Positions 9,266 through 19,610 are shown, counted from the first letter of the stretch. The stretch: 64,000 nucleotides of DNA from Listeria rocourtiae FSL F6-920 (GCF_000525975.1 NZ_AODK01000015.1:1-64000), one strand, 5' to 3'. Notes: generated from the sequence alone by a model not told the origin. Numbers and translations are program-made.

Positions 9266-12200
9266 AGAGAGAAATTCCAATAAAGCCAGAGAATACTACT
9301 TGGACGCAGGATCAATGGAAGGCAATATATGCGAGCGGTCAAAACATTCTTGTATCTGCTGCTGCTGGATCTGGAAAGACGGCGGTTTTGGTGAATCGAG
9401 TTATTGAAAAAATTGTAGATCCAGATGAACCAATTGATGTTGATCAGTTGCTTATTGTGACATTTACGAACGCTTCGGCTGCAGAAATGAAAGGGCGAAT
9501 TGGTAAGGCTGTTGAGAGAGCTTTATTAGCTGATGAATCGTCTGCGCATTTGAAGCGACAGATAGCCTTGCTAAACTATGCATCGATTTCTACACTGCAT
9601 TCGTTTTGCTTAGATGTAATAAAAAAAATATTATTATTTGGCAGACATTGATCCGGAGTTTCGTTTAATTGAGCCCATTGAAAGTGCGATGGTGCGAGAT
9701 GAAGTGATGGATCACTTGTTAGAGGAGTACTATGGGAATGAGGAGAACATTGCCTTTTTTGAGTTAGTAGATACATTCACAGGTGATCGTTCGGATGATG
9801 ACATCGGAAGAGTTATTGGGGAACTGTATGATTTTTCACGTGCGCATCCTGAACCGGCGGCTTGGCTGGACGCAATTGTCGCCAACTATGATGTTGATGG
9901 AATAACAGATGTGGTATCTTTGCCGTTCTATTCGATTATTGAAAAGCAGTTGTTGATGACGTTGCGACAGGCAGAATACACCCTGAAACATGCGATGTTC
10001 TTATGCGGTGAGTCAGCGGGACCAGAGCCTTATTTGGTAACACTTGAAAGCGATTTGGGGCAGGTTCAAAGCTTAATGGAAGACCTTCAGAGCGATTGGG
10101 ATAGTGTATCCACGAATTGGAAAGCCGTTAAATTTCAACGAATTGCAACTTTGAAGGAAAAAGAGCTATATGATGAAGATTTAGTGGAACGGGTAAAAAA
10201 GTTGCGTGACCAAGCAAAGAAGGCTATAACAGACGCTGGAAGTGAATGGTTTTCAAGAATTGGAGAAAATTATATTTCTGATTTGATGAAAATGAAACCT
10301 ACTATTGAAACATTAACGGAGCTTACGAAGGAGTTTGCTACTCGTTTTTACAATGAAAAAGTTTCGAGAGGAATGCTAGATTTTAATGATTTAGAACATT
10401 TAGCGCTACGTATTTTGAGTGACCCGGAACATGATGGTGCCCCGTCAAATGCTGCGTTGGGATATCGAGAGAAGTTTAAAGAAGTTTTGATTGATGAGTA
10501 TCAGGATACAAATATGGTGCAGGAACGTATTTTATCTTTAGTTACAGCAGATACGGAAGCAGATGGGAACTTATTTATGGTTGGAGATGTGAAGCAGTCT
10601 ATTTACCGTTTTCGTTTGGCGGAACCTGGTTTGTTTTTGGCGAAGTATAAGCGATACACGGAGGTTGGCGATGGGACTGGATTGAAAATTGATTTATCAC
10701 AGAATTTTAGAAGTCGCTCGGATGTGCTTGATACAACGAATTTTATTTTTAACCAGTTGATGGACACAGAAGTTGCTGAAATCGAATACGATGAACAGGC
10801 GGAATTGGTTTTAGGAGCTTCATTTCCAAAGTCAGATAGGACGCAGACAGAATTTGTGCTGATTGATATGGAGCAAGACGGGAGGACAGATGATACAGAT
10901 GATTTAGCTCCTGAACAATTGCAAAAAAGGCAGGCGGAGGCGCGTTATATTGCGAAGCGAATTGCTACTTTGATTGGCGAGAAGACACCAGTTTTTGATA
11001 AGGGATTGAAGCAGTATCGGCCGATGGAGTACAGGGATATCGTTATTTTATCGCGTGCGCTTACGAGTGCTCCTGATATGGAGGATGCGATGAAGGAACT
11101 AGATATTCCTTTCTATGCCAATAATAATTCGGGGTATTTTGAGGCTACAGAGGTTGCAACTATGGTGGCATTACTCAAAATTATTGATAACCCATACCAA
11201 GATATTCCGCTTGCTTCTGTGTTACGATCTCCTATTGTTCGTTTAGAGGAAGATTCGTTAGCTCGAATTCGGGCTGTAGGAAAAGGCAAACCTTATTTTG
11301 AAGCGCTGGAGATATATTCGGTTTCTGAAACTGGGAATTTGGCTTCTCAGATACAGTTTTTTTTACGGCAGTTAGGTAAGTGGCGGGAGCTATCTATGCG
11401 TGAGAATTTAGCCGATTTAATTGCACAAATTTTTCAGGAAACCAATTTTTATGATTTTGTTGGTGGATTGCCAGGTGGAAAGCAGAGACAAGCGAATTTG
11501 CGTGCGTTATTGGATCGTGCCGATCAGTATGAGAAGACTGCATTTAGAGGTTTATTCCGTTTTATTCGATTTGTAGAGAGGCTACAGGTAAAGGGGCAGG
11601 ATTTAGGGACTGCAAAAACGCTTGGGGAGAAGGAAGATGTTGTCCGAATGATGACAATCCATGCCAGCAAAGGCTTAGAATTTCCGGTTGTATTTTTATC
11701 TGGATTAGATCGTAAATTTAATATGCGTGATATTTATAATAAATATTTGTTTGATAAGGATTTTGGCTTTGCAACACGATATACTGACCCAGTGAAGCGA
11801 TTGGTCTATCCGTCGATTATACAACAAGCGATAAAGTATAAAAAAAATTGCTGAGATGGTAGCTGAGGAAATGCGTGTGTTATATGTTGCCTTAACTCGT
11901 GCAGAGGAGAAATTGATTTTGGTAGGGACAGTTCCAAGTCTTGAGAAGGCAATGGCAGAATGGGAACAGAATGTGATGCATACGGATTGGATTTTGCCAG
12001 CAAGCGTGAGATATCAGGCGAAAAATTATTTGCAGTGGATTGGTAGTGCTTTTGTGAGGCATCCGAATTACAGTGAGCTAATGGGGGCTACGGATATTGC
12101 AGGGAGAGTTCGATTGCCAACGAATATGCGGCTTCGAATTGAGAAATGTGATTATCAAGAATTTTTGACGGTAGATACGTATACTAGATTGGATTCAAGT

Positions 12201-12989
12201 TGGTTTGATATTGTGAAAAATGGTAAGAAACCTGTGGAACAGTCGTCTTATTTTAATGAAATCCAGGAACGGCTTTCATTTCAGTATGGTTTTAGTGAAG
12301 AAGCAAGTGTTCGTTCGAAACAGTCTGTAACAGAAGTGAAGCGCCAATTTTCGGTTGTGGATAGTTTTAGTGATACGCGGTTTACACGGAGTACGCAACC
12401 AGTATCCTTTGATAGACCGAGGTTTTTACAAGAGAGGCAGTTGACGGCAACAGAGCGAGGGACGGCTATGCATACGGTAATGCAGGCTCTCTCTTTAAAG
12501 AGTACACCAACAGCTGATAGTATCACGACTTTGCTTGATAACTTAGTTTTAAGAGAAATTATGAGTGAGGAGCAGGTAGCATCGATTCAAGTCGATTCGA
12601 TATTGTCCTTTTTTGATAGTGAGTTGGGGAGATTAATGCTTGCGAATCCTGATTTCACGCTACGAGAGATTCCATTCAGTTATAAGGTACCAGCTAATCG
12701 GATTCATCCGGATGTGGATACGCGGGAGCAAATTATTGTTCAGGGGATGATTGATGTAATGATTGAGCTGGACGATCAACTTATTATTATTGATTATAAG
12801 ACGGATCAAATAACTGGAAAATTTGAAAATGGCTGGCTTGGGGGAGAGGCTATTTTGAAGAAGCGGTATCAGGTTCAGATGGATATGTACAGAGAAGCGA
12901 TTGAACAAATTATTGGTAGACAAGTAGATCATGTTTATTTATACTTTTTTGATGGGGATCATGTTTGTGAGCTGACAGGGGGAGATTAA
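9262..12989 (+). CDS. addA: ATP-dependent helicase/nuclease subunit A (two frameshifts)
   Basis: A UvrD-type helicase with a C-terminal RecB-family nuclease, partner of AddB. The Q-motif region and Walker A AAAGSGKT are at about residues 33-40. Helicase motifs include [20 protein letters not shown] and [14 protein letters not shown]. The nuclease motif is IIDYKTD near the C-terminus. An 8-A run at 9621-9628 breaks [15 protein letters not shown], and an 8-A run at 11840-11847 breaks [13 protein letters not shown]; each is cured by removing one A. Repaired length is about 1241 residues, normal for AddA. It is translationally coupled to addB, and the FAH-family gene follows after 2 bases. Confidence 0.92.
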
Positions 12990-12991
12990 GA

Positions 12992-13852
12992 ATGAAGTGG
13001 ATTAACTTTAGAATTAATGGTAGAGAATCTTTTGGTATTCTTAAGGAAGATAAAATTATTGATATTAGTGCGTTTTTTGCGGAATCAGAGTGTCCGCGTA
13101 CATTAGTAGAGCTTATGTCACAATCGGAAAAGTTAGCCCATATTGAGATGCAATATAAGGTGATGCATGGGGCGATTCCGCTCAAGGATGTTCAATTCTT
13201 ACCAGCGATAATACCGCCGAATAATGTGATGGCTGTTGGTAAAAATTATAGAAAACATGTGATTGAAATGGGGAGTATTGAGGATATTCCAGAGGCGCTT
13301 ATGATTTTCACTAAAAGCAGTAATGCGCTGCTTGGTCATAGGGGAACGATTCCATTGCATGCGAATGTAACAAGTGAACTTGACTATGAAGGCGAGCTGG
13401 CAATTGTCATAGGCAAAGAGGTGACTAATATTTCAGAAGCAGAGGCTATGGATGCGGTGTTTGGTTATACGGTTTTGAATGATGTAACGGCGCGTGATTT
13501 GCAAGTGAAGCATAAGCAGTTCTACTTGGCAAAAAGCTTGGATGGTAGCTGTCCGATTGGCCCATATGTGGTGACAAAGGATGAGGTTGGAGATCCTAGC
13601 AAGCTAAGGGTTCAAACTTGGGTAAATGGAGAGGAGCGGCAGGATGGCACGGTAGATCAGCTTATTTTTCCAATCGCAACAATTATCTCGGAGTTGTCGA
13701 AAGGGCATACACTTGTTCCAGGAGACGTCATTGCAACGGGAACGCCAGAAGGGGTCGGTAAAGGAATGAAACCACCGCGTTTTTTAAATCAAGGAGATAT
13801 TGTTACAATTACGATTGAAGGAATTGGGACATTAGAAAATCAAATTATGTAA
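12992..13852 (+). CDS. fumarylacetoacetate hydrolase family protein
   Basis: A 286-residue FAH-superfamily protein. The catalytic domain (about residues 70-285) carries AVGKNYRKH, KSSNAL, ELDYEGELAIVIGKE with the metal-binding acidic residues, and a C-terminal GDVIATGTPEGVG. Members act on beta-diketo acids such as oxaloacetate or acylpyruvates; the substrate here cannot be told. The start is ATG 12992, preceded by GGGGGAG, 2 bases after addA, so it is probably co-transcribed with addBA. It resembles B. subtilis YisK. No aromatic catabolism genes are nearby, so a housekeeping or promiscuous role is more likely than tyrosine breakdown. Confidence 0.88.
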   Translation: MKWINFRINGRESFGILKEDKIIDISAFFAESECPRTLVELMSQSEKLAHIEMQYKVMHGAIPLKDVQFLPAIIPPNNVMAVGKNYRKHVIEMGSIEDIPEALMIFTKSSNALLGHRGTIPLHANVTSELDYEGELAIVIGKEVTNISEAEAMDAVFGYTVLNDVTARDLQVKHKQFYLAKSLDGSCPIGPYVVTKDEVGDPSKLRVQTWVNGEERQDGTVDQLIFPIATIISELSKGHTLVPGDVIATGTPEGVGKGMKPPRFLNQGDIVTITIEGIGTLENQIM

Positions 13853-13875
13853 ATGGAGAGGAATGAGGGCGTTTT

Positions 13876-14235
13876 ATGTGGTCTTATATTCATTTAATTT
13901 CATGGGTAGGGATTATTATTTTTACGCTGGTTGCACTGGGGATCTATAAGCAATCAGCAAAGGTATTTACGGTAATGCAGATGTGCAATCGAGTGCTGTA
14001 TATTACGGTTATTTTTAGCGGTGTTATGATGATGAAATATAGTTTTAGTGAGCATGTTGTTGTATCGATTTTCAAAATATTGCTTGGACTCGCTACAATT
14101 GGTGTCGTGGAGATGTTGCTTTCTTATCGGAAAAAAGAGAAACCATCCAACCTTTTTCTCGTATTATTTCTTGTTTGTGTGATTGCAACGATTAGTGTTG
14201 GTTTTTATTTATCAGGGGGGAGACCGCTTTTTTAA
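13876..14235 (+). CDS. UPF0344 (YisL-like) membrane protein
   Basis: A 119-residue integral membrane protein with four predicted helices (about residues 4-22, 35-52, 62-82, 92-113), a basic YRKKEK loop between the last two, and the ending SGGRPLF. Size, topology and position next to a FAH-family gene match the UPF0344/YisL family described in Listeria and Bacillus. No function is known. The start is ATG 13876, with GAGGG about 9 bases upstream. Confidence 0.75.
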   Translation: MWSYIHLISWVGIIIFTLVALGIYKQSAKVFTVMQMCNRVLYITVIFSGVMMMKYSFSEHVVVSIFKILLGLATIGVVEMLLSYRKKEKPSNLFLVLFLVCVIATISVGFYLSGGRPLF

Positions 14236-14269
14236 GCGTGCTTAATTTTTTTGAAAGTGGGAAATTGGG

Positions 14270-15175
14270 TTGAATCAACAGCAAATTTATATTGATGGTA
14301 CGAAGAAATTTTTTATTGCGGTGCTTGCGGCCTTACTGAATGCGATTGGGATGAATTTCTTCTTAATTCCGGCACATGTTTATGCAAGTGGCTTAACTGG
14401 TGTTGCTCAATTAACATCGGATTTATTACAAGATGGTATTGGTATTACATTATCTACAGGGTTACTTGTTTTATTCCTCAATATTCCAGTGGCTATTTTG
14501 GGTTGGTTTAAGGTAGGTCGGGCGTTTACGGTATTTAGTTTTGTGACTGTTGCTTTCATGTCATTGTTTTTAATTGTGATACCAGTGCAAGAGGTTTCTT
14601 CAGATATATTACTGAATGCAATTTTCGGTGGCGTTATTTCTTCGGTTGGAATCGGGCTTGCGCTCAAGTTCGGGATTTCTTCTGGGGGACTTGATATAAT
14701 CGCGATGTATATTACGATTAAGACTGGACGTTCATTTGGGAAGTATTTTTTGATTATGAATGGTGTTATTATTTTGATTGCTGGTTTTACATATGAGTGG
14801 ACCTTTGCGCTTTATACTCTGATTTCTCTCTATGTTTCGAGTAGGGTGATTGATACAATCCATACGAGACATCAGAAACTGACGGCGATGATTATGACGC
14901 AGAATCCGGATGATGTGATTAAAGGAATTCAAGGTAACATGTTTCGAGGGATTACAGTTGTTGATGCTATTGGGGCGTATTCGAAGGAAGATGTGGCGAT
15001 GCTAGTCATTGTTATTACTCGATATGAGCTATATGATTTGACGCGTATTGTTCAAGCAGTTGATCCGAGGTGTTTCATTAATATTGTGGAGACTTCGAGT
15101 GTTTTTGGCGATTTTCGTTCGGAAGCTGACCAGAAAATGGCGATGGAAATGTATAAGGCTAGGATGCATCAGTAA
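14270..15175 (+). CDS. YitT/DUF2179 family membrane protein
   Basis: A 301-residue protein with five to six N-terminal membrane helices (about residues 10-200, YitT/DUF161 type, including LIPAHVYASGLTGVAQL and FGISSGGLDIIAMY). A cytoplasmic DUF2179 domain follows at about 225-290 (DVAMLVIVITRYEL, VVDPRCFINI-like end). Translation starts at TTG 14270 after AAAGTGGG. B. subtilis has several paralogues (YitT, YebE and others) of unknown function. The B. subtilis neighbours yitU, yitV and yitW have homologues about 6 kb further on, beyond the sugar cluster. Confidence 0.8.
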   Translation: MNQQQIYIDGTKKFFIAVLAALLNAIGMNFFLIPAHVYASGLTGVAQLTSDLLQDGIGITLSTGLLVLFLNIPVAILGWFKVGRAFTVFSFVTVAFMSLFLIVIPVQEVSSDILLNAIFGGVISSVGIGLALKFGISSGGLDIIAMYITIKTGRSFGKYFLIMNGVIILIAGFTYEWTFALYTLISLYVSSRVIDTIHTRHQKLTAMIMTQNPDDVIKGIQGNMFRGITVVDAIGAYSKEDVAMLVIVITRYELYDLTRIVQAVDPRCFINIVETSSVFGDFRSEADQKMAMEMYKARMHQ

Positions 15176-15220
15176 AGCAAAAAGCCAAAATAAGCACGCA
15201 TTGAAAATGAATGATGTACT

Positions 15221-15319
15221 TACTTTGGTTTTTTTTGTGGACGCTTTTATGATTGCCCAGATGGCCATGAAAGCAATGAACCAGCAGACGATGATGACAG
15301 TGACTAATATAATTAACAC
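15221..15319 (-). CDS. possible 32-residue single-helix membrane peptide
   Basis: Reading from GTG 15319 on the minus strand gives a strongly hydrophobic helix (LIILVTVIIVCWFIAFMAIW) and then IIKASTKK. As sequenced, the frame runs on across the yitT-like 3' end. If the 8-base run at 15229-15236 is one base too long, like many others here, the peptide would end at once with PK and a stop, giving a tidy 32-residue tail-anchored peptide. The Shine-Dalgarno TAGGAT is weak. It is a speculative but coherent small gene. Confidence 0.3.
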
Positions 15320-15509
15320 ATCCTATGGAAAAAAGTTATGCTTTTAGTATATCACTTTTTACTTCGTCATATTCATATTTTTTGATTGTATATGAAAAAA
15401 TAAAACTTATATTATAACTGGTACCATATAGGCATAAGTTTCTTGTGGGGTCTAGTTAATTAAAATTTGATACTAGTTTTTAATTGTAATGTAGAAAAAA
15501 GTTACTAAT

Positions 15510-15520
15510 ACATCAGATGA
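15510..15520. promoter_or_regulatory. GntR operator copy before the regulator gene
   Basis: ACATCAGATGA is the same 11-base near-palindrome (ACATC-A-GATGA) found twice in the promoter at 16235-16280. It lies 2 bases before the GntR gene's Shine-Dalgarno, where binding would block transcription or translation, which suggests autoregulation. Confidence 0.7.
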
Positions 15521-15535
15521 TTAGGAGGAGATAAA

Positions 15536-16222
15536 ATGCGTGAAAATTTGGTGGAAAATACAGCTGATAAACTACTTGAATACATACGCGTAAAGGAATT
15601 TAAGCTGGGAGACAAATTACCTAATGAATATGCTCTTGCTGAGGAATTACATGTAGGGCGGAGTACTATCAGAGAGGTAGTTAGAATATTAGTTGCGCGT
15701 AATATACTGCAAGTTAGGCAAGGTTCTGGAACGTATATAAGTGAGGGGAAGGGCATTGCCAAAGATCCCTTAGGGTTCTCTTTAATTAAAAAATAAAAAA
15801 TAAAAATGATTAAAGATTTGTTTGTATTAAGGTGGATATTAGAGCCACCAATGGCAGCCTTAGCTGCAAAAAATGCTACAGCAGATCAAATAAGCCATAT
15901 GTTTCACTTAAAAGAGGCTATAGAAGCCTCCTTCAAAAATAATACTGATGAACACGTAGAACTAGATATAGCGTTGCATACAACTATTGCCGAAGCTAGT
16001 GGGAATGTGGCCCTTTTTCATATTGTGCCTATTATTAATGAATCTATCGCCCTGTTTAATGAAAATTATAATGTGAGTAATTTAAAAACTGAAACAATAG
16101 AGCTGCACAATGACTTAGTAAATGCGATTGCAAAACATGATGAACTAAACGCATTAGATGCCATGACAGTACATATGGCAAACAATAGAAAGGAATTTAG
16201 TAAAATTAGTAAGTTAGAATAA
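15536..16222 (+). CDS. FadR-subfamily GntR transcriptional regulator (frame broken in A runs)
   Basis: The N-terminal GntR winged HTH (about residues 1-75) shows LPNEYALAEELHVGRSTIRE and VRQGSGTYI. The C-terminal FCD ligand domain begins IKDLFVLRWILEPPMAALAA, has the metal-site-like LHTTIAEASGN, and ends near residue 227. The two parts are in the same frame but separated by a TAA at 15794-15796. They sit in three consecutive A runs (6, 6 and 5). If each run were one base shorter the text would read IKNKNKMIKDLF without a stop, matching the family. The start is ATG 15536 after TAGGAGGAG. It very likely controls the adjacent EIIC-glycosidase-kinase genes through the palindromes at 15510 and 16235-16280. 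Confidence 0.85.
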
Positions 16223-16231
16223 CAAAAAGTA

Positions 16232-16280
16232 TTGACAAGTCATCTGATGTATTTTATAGTAAATACATCAGATGACTTGT
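16232..16280 (+). promoter_or_regulatory. sigma-A promoter embedded in a perfect 20-bp inverted repeat (GntR operator)
   Basis: TTGACA at 16232-16237 and TATAGT at 16255-16260 are separated by exactly 17 bases. The 20-base arm at 16235-16254 is the perfect reverse complement of the arm at 16261-16280, and the 6 bases between the arms are the -10 box itself. Each arm contains the operator core TCATCTGATGT, also present before the GntR gene. Binding at both arms would cover the whole promoter. Confidence 0.88.
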
Positions 16281-16679
16281 TAGGGGTGATATACATAGAA
16301 TTAAGCTTTGTAATTAAAAATTTAGTAAGTTTCCAAAGTGTATGAAACAAATCCCAATATACAACAAAATAGTTTGTGCTGTTTATGTTGTAGGTTTGGA
16401 GAATCAGTATCTTTAGGTTTAAGTATTGATAAATCAGAACCTTTAAAACAATTGAAAGCGTAATCATTCAGCGAGAAAATTATATATAGGTAAATAGAGA
16501 TGTGAAGAAACAGTTCATGTGTAAACTGAGAATCTATAGGCAATATTTGACTGATAAAATTGCTAAGCGCATGATAAAGTATGTAAGAATGATTTATAGA
16601 GAAGAGAGATAGCAATGGGGCACTCAATAGTTCTTAATCTAGACTATATACGAGAAACACTAAATAAGGGGGAAGAATT
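16281..16679 (+). other. about 400-base untranslated leader of the sugar PTS operon
   Basis: The stretch between the palindromic promoter and the EIIC gene has no convincing coding region. It holds a cre match at 16452-16467. A 34-codon ORF from ATG 16615 overlaps the EIIC start in another frame and lacks a good ribosome site. Plus-strand fragments at 16340-16465 look weakly protein-like but are split by stops, so a decayed gene is possible. No antiterminator hairpin was identified. Confidence 0.5.
16452..16467 (+). promoter_or_regulatory. cre site (CcpA) in the PTS operon leader
   Basis: TTGAAAGCGTAATCAT matches the 16-base consensus WTGNAANCGNWNNCAW at every defined position. It lies about 185 bases downstream of the transcription start expected from the promoter at 16232-16260, a position suited to road-block catabolite repression. 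Confidence 0.55.
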
Positions 16680-18003
16680 ATGGGAAGTGGATTTATGGGA
16701 AAGCTGTCAGATGTATTAGGAGGATTTGCAACAAAAGTTAATAGTTTACGCTATATCATGGTAATTAAAAATGCCTTTTCTGCACTTATTCCGGTTATTA
16801 TTACAGGGGCATTCGGCACACTGTTTTCGGCGATGGTTTTCGATGCAGAAAATGGATTAGCAAAAATTGAGTTCTTGAGATTTTTAGCTGAATTGAAACC
16901 AATTGCTTCGTCGATTAGTTATGTCACCTTAAGCTTTTTAACAATTTATGCTGTATTCCTTATTGGGATAGAATTAGCCAAGCTGAATAAATTAAAAGGA
17001 GTTTTTCCAGGAATAATTGCGGTTATGTCGTACTTATCCGTTACGCCAACAATTTATCAATTCTTGTCTGATGATAAAAATATACTTGTAGAAAATGTTT
17101 TAGCCAAACAGTATACAGATACAAAAGGTTTATTTTTAGGAATGATTGTAGCGATACTATCTGTAGAGTTATATAGTTGGTTAGGTCGCCAAAAAAAAAT
17201 TACAAATCAAAATGCCTGATACAGTGCCAGCGAATGTATCGGCTAGTTTTTCCGCCCTGGTTCCTACTATAATAACGATTGCAGTCATGGCTACCGCAGG
17301 ATTCGTTGTCAAAGCAATTACTGGTATGTATGCCTATGATATTATCTATCATCTTGTTCAACGACCTCTAGAAGGAGTGGTTCAAGGATTACCTGGAATA
17401 TTACTTCTAATGCTAATAGCGCAAATTTTCTGGGTTATCGGGATTCACGGAAACCAGATGATAAAGCCGATAAGAGAGCCTTTACTACTTGCCTCAATTG
17501 CAGTAAATACGGAAGCTTTTGAATCTGGAAAAGAAATACCTAATATTATCACTATGCCTTTTTGGGATATGTATATGAGTATAGGTGGTTCCGGAGTAAC
17601 GATTGGGCTACTTGTTGCAGTTTTCTTGGTCGGTAAAAGAGAAGATATGCGTGAAATAACAAAACTTTCTTCAGCACCGGGAATTTTTAACATCAACGAA
17701 CCCGTTATTTTTGGTATGCCAATCATGTTGAATCCGATTTTGGCTATCCCATTTATAATTACTCCGCTAATAACGGGTACAATAGGCTATTTCGCAACAG
17801 CAACAGGTTTAGCAGCTAAAGCAGTTGTGATGGTTCCATGGCCGATGCCACCTATTGTTAATGCTTATTTAGCAACTGCTGGAGATTTGGGAGCAGTAGT
17901 TACCCAAATTGTTTGTATTATAGTTTCAATTCTTATCTACTTACCATTTGTGAAAATATCTAATACAACACAACAAAAAAAAATTCTTAGAAAAGAGGAA
18001 TAA
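16680..18003 (+). CDS. PTS EIIC, lactose/cellobiose family (frameshifted)
   Basis: A membrane transport subunit of the cellobiose/lactose PTS family, about 440 residues after repair. The N-terminus contains LRYIMVIKNAFSALIPVIITGAFG; family blocks further on include FWVIGIHGN, FNINEPVIFGMPIMLNP and the late VPWPMPP. The start is ATG 16680 after AGGGGGAAG. A 9-A run at 17191-17199 breaks the reading; one A fewer gives RQKKLQIKMPDTVPANVS. No EIIB or EIIA gene is adjacent. An EIIA of the right family lies at 23312-23659, and no EIIB is visible in the window. The beta-glycosidase gene follows directly, suggesting a beta-glucoside substrate. Confidence 0.88.
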
Positions 18004-18004
18004 T

Positions 18005-19425
18005 ATGAAACTATCAATTCCAGAAAATTTTATTCTTGGTGCGGCCTCATCAGCGTGGCAAACCGAGGGCTGGAGCGGAAAGAAAGAAGGACAAGACTCC
18101 TATCTTGATTCATGGTATAAAAACGAAAAATTTGTTTGGCATAATGGATATGGGCCTGCAGTTGCGACTAATTTTATGGAACAGTATCAAGAGGATATTG
18201 ACTTAATGAAAGAGATTGGCCTTACTCATTATAGAACTTCTATTAATTGGTCCCGTTTTTTTACTGATTATGAGAATTTAATTGTTGATGAGGACTATGC
18301 GCAACATATTGATGATGTTGTAAACGCATTGTTAAAAGCCGGTGTTGAACCTATGTTGTGCCTGGAACACTATGAATTGCCGGTTTATTTATCTGAAAAA
18401 TATGATGGGTGGTCATCGAGAAAAGTAGTAGATTTGTATTCCGGTTATGCAAAGATAGCTTTTGAGCGCTATGGAGACAGGGTGAAGCAATGGTTTACTT
18501 TCAATGAACCAATAGTTCCTCAAACACGTATCTATCTAGATGCTATCAGATGGCCTCACGAGCAAAACACCGCAAAATGGATGTTATGGAATTATCACAA
18601 AGTATTAGCGAGTGCTCAAGCAGTTAAGATATACCGCTCTTTAGGACTAACGGGAAGAGTTGGTTGTGTGTTAAATCCTGAGATGGTATATGCAAGGTCA
18701 GATTCAAAAGAAGACAAGAAAGCAGCTGAAATGTATGATTTATTTTATAATCGGGTATTTTTTGATCCTATGGTGAAAGGGAAGTATTCATCAGAGCTTA
18801 TTGAGTTATGTACTAAATTCGATATTTATTTTAATCCTGCTGATGATGATTTATCGGTGATTAGAGAGAATACACTTGATTTTTTAGGGATTAATCAATA
18901 TTATCCAAAAAGAGTCAAAGCCCCAAGATATGAGTGGAATAAGGCGACTCCGTTTCATCCTGAAATGTTCTTTGAGAATTTTGATTTACCCGGAAAAAAA
19001 AAATGAATGACTCACGAGGATGGGAAATATATCCAAAGATTGTTTATGACATGGCTCACTATTTAAAAGAAAATTATGGAGATATCCCGTGGCTTATCAC
19101 CGAAAATGGAATGGGCAGAGAAAATGAAGAAAACTATATGAATGATGCAGGTATTGTAAATGACAACTATAGAATTGATTTTATTAAGCAACACATCCAA
19201 TGGTTGCTAAAAGCTGTTGAAGAAGGATCATCGTGTGAAGGATACATGTTATGGGCATTTACAGATTGTGTTTCTCCAATGAATGCCTTTAAAAATCGAT
19301 ATGGGCTAATAAGAATCGAACTAGATGAAAAAAGAACTCGTTCTAAGAAGGTATCAGCTGAATGGTACAAATCAATTATTCAAAATCGGGTATTAGAGCT
19401 ACCAGATGAACGCGGCTGGAAATAG
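18005..19425 (+). CDS. glycoside hydrolase family 1 (beta-glucosidase/6-phospho-beta-glucosidase; frameshifted)
   Basis: A GH1 enzyme of about 472 residues. The acid/base Glu168 is in FTFNEP. The nucleophile glutamate is in the later ITENG motif. The N-terminal FILGAASSAWQTEG and HYRTSINWSR are standard GH1 blocks. A 10-A run at 18994-19003 breaks the frame between DLPGKK and MNDSRGWEIYP; it needs two A's fewer or one more. The start is ATG 18005 after AGAGGA, one base after the EIIC stop. PTS neighbours argue for a phosphorylated beta-glycoside substrate. The adjacent FGGY kinase leaves open that the real substrate is unphosphorylated or unusual. Confidence 0.88.
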
Positions 19426-19511
19426 TATAAGGAGCCTGATTATATTCGTGGCTAGCTAAGAAAAGTAATGCCAGATTATTAAAGTTAGAAAATATAAGCA
19501 ACATAAATGGA

Positions 19512-19543
19512 GTCCTCATGACGAAGTATTGGAATCATGAGGA
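19512..19543. repeat. 10-bp perfect inverted repeat between the glycosidase and kinase genes
   Basis: GTCCTCATGA at 19512-19521 and TCATGAGGAC at 19534-19543 are exact reverse complements with a 12-base spacer. No T tract follows, so a classical terminator is unlikely. An mRNA processing or stabilising hairpin or an operator are possible. Confidence 0.6.
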
Positions 19544-19610
19544 CACATTAATGTATGTAGGAAGCTGTATTACAGGACATTACCTATTTGGAGGGGACGA
19601 AATTTAAAAA

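Noticed and set aside
5893-12000. Programmed ribosomal frameshifting in addB and addA
   Set aside because: The same kind of break occurs in unrelated genes at plain homopolymers, without slippery heptamers followed by pseudoknots or consistent placement; overcall errors explain all.
14228-14254. Terminator after the UPF0344 gene
   Set aside because: The only stem is about 5-6 bp (TTAAGC/GCTTAA) with a 2-base loop; T's follow, but the stem is too weak to call.
15048-15347. Plus-strand 99-codon ORF overlapping the yitT-like 3' end
   Set aside because: Its first part is the yitT-like gene in another frame, and there is no ribosome site or conserved feature.
16322-16627. Minus-strand 101-codon ORF in the PTS leader
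   Set aside because: Low-complexity hydrophobic and aromatic composition, no ribosome site, and opposite to the transcribed leader; looks like an AT-rich shadow.
16615-16719. 34-codon plus-strand ORF overlapping the EIIC start
   Set aside because: Out of frame with EIIC, only a weak upstream purine stretch, and its second half is the EIIC coding sequence read in another frame.
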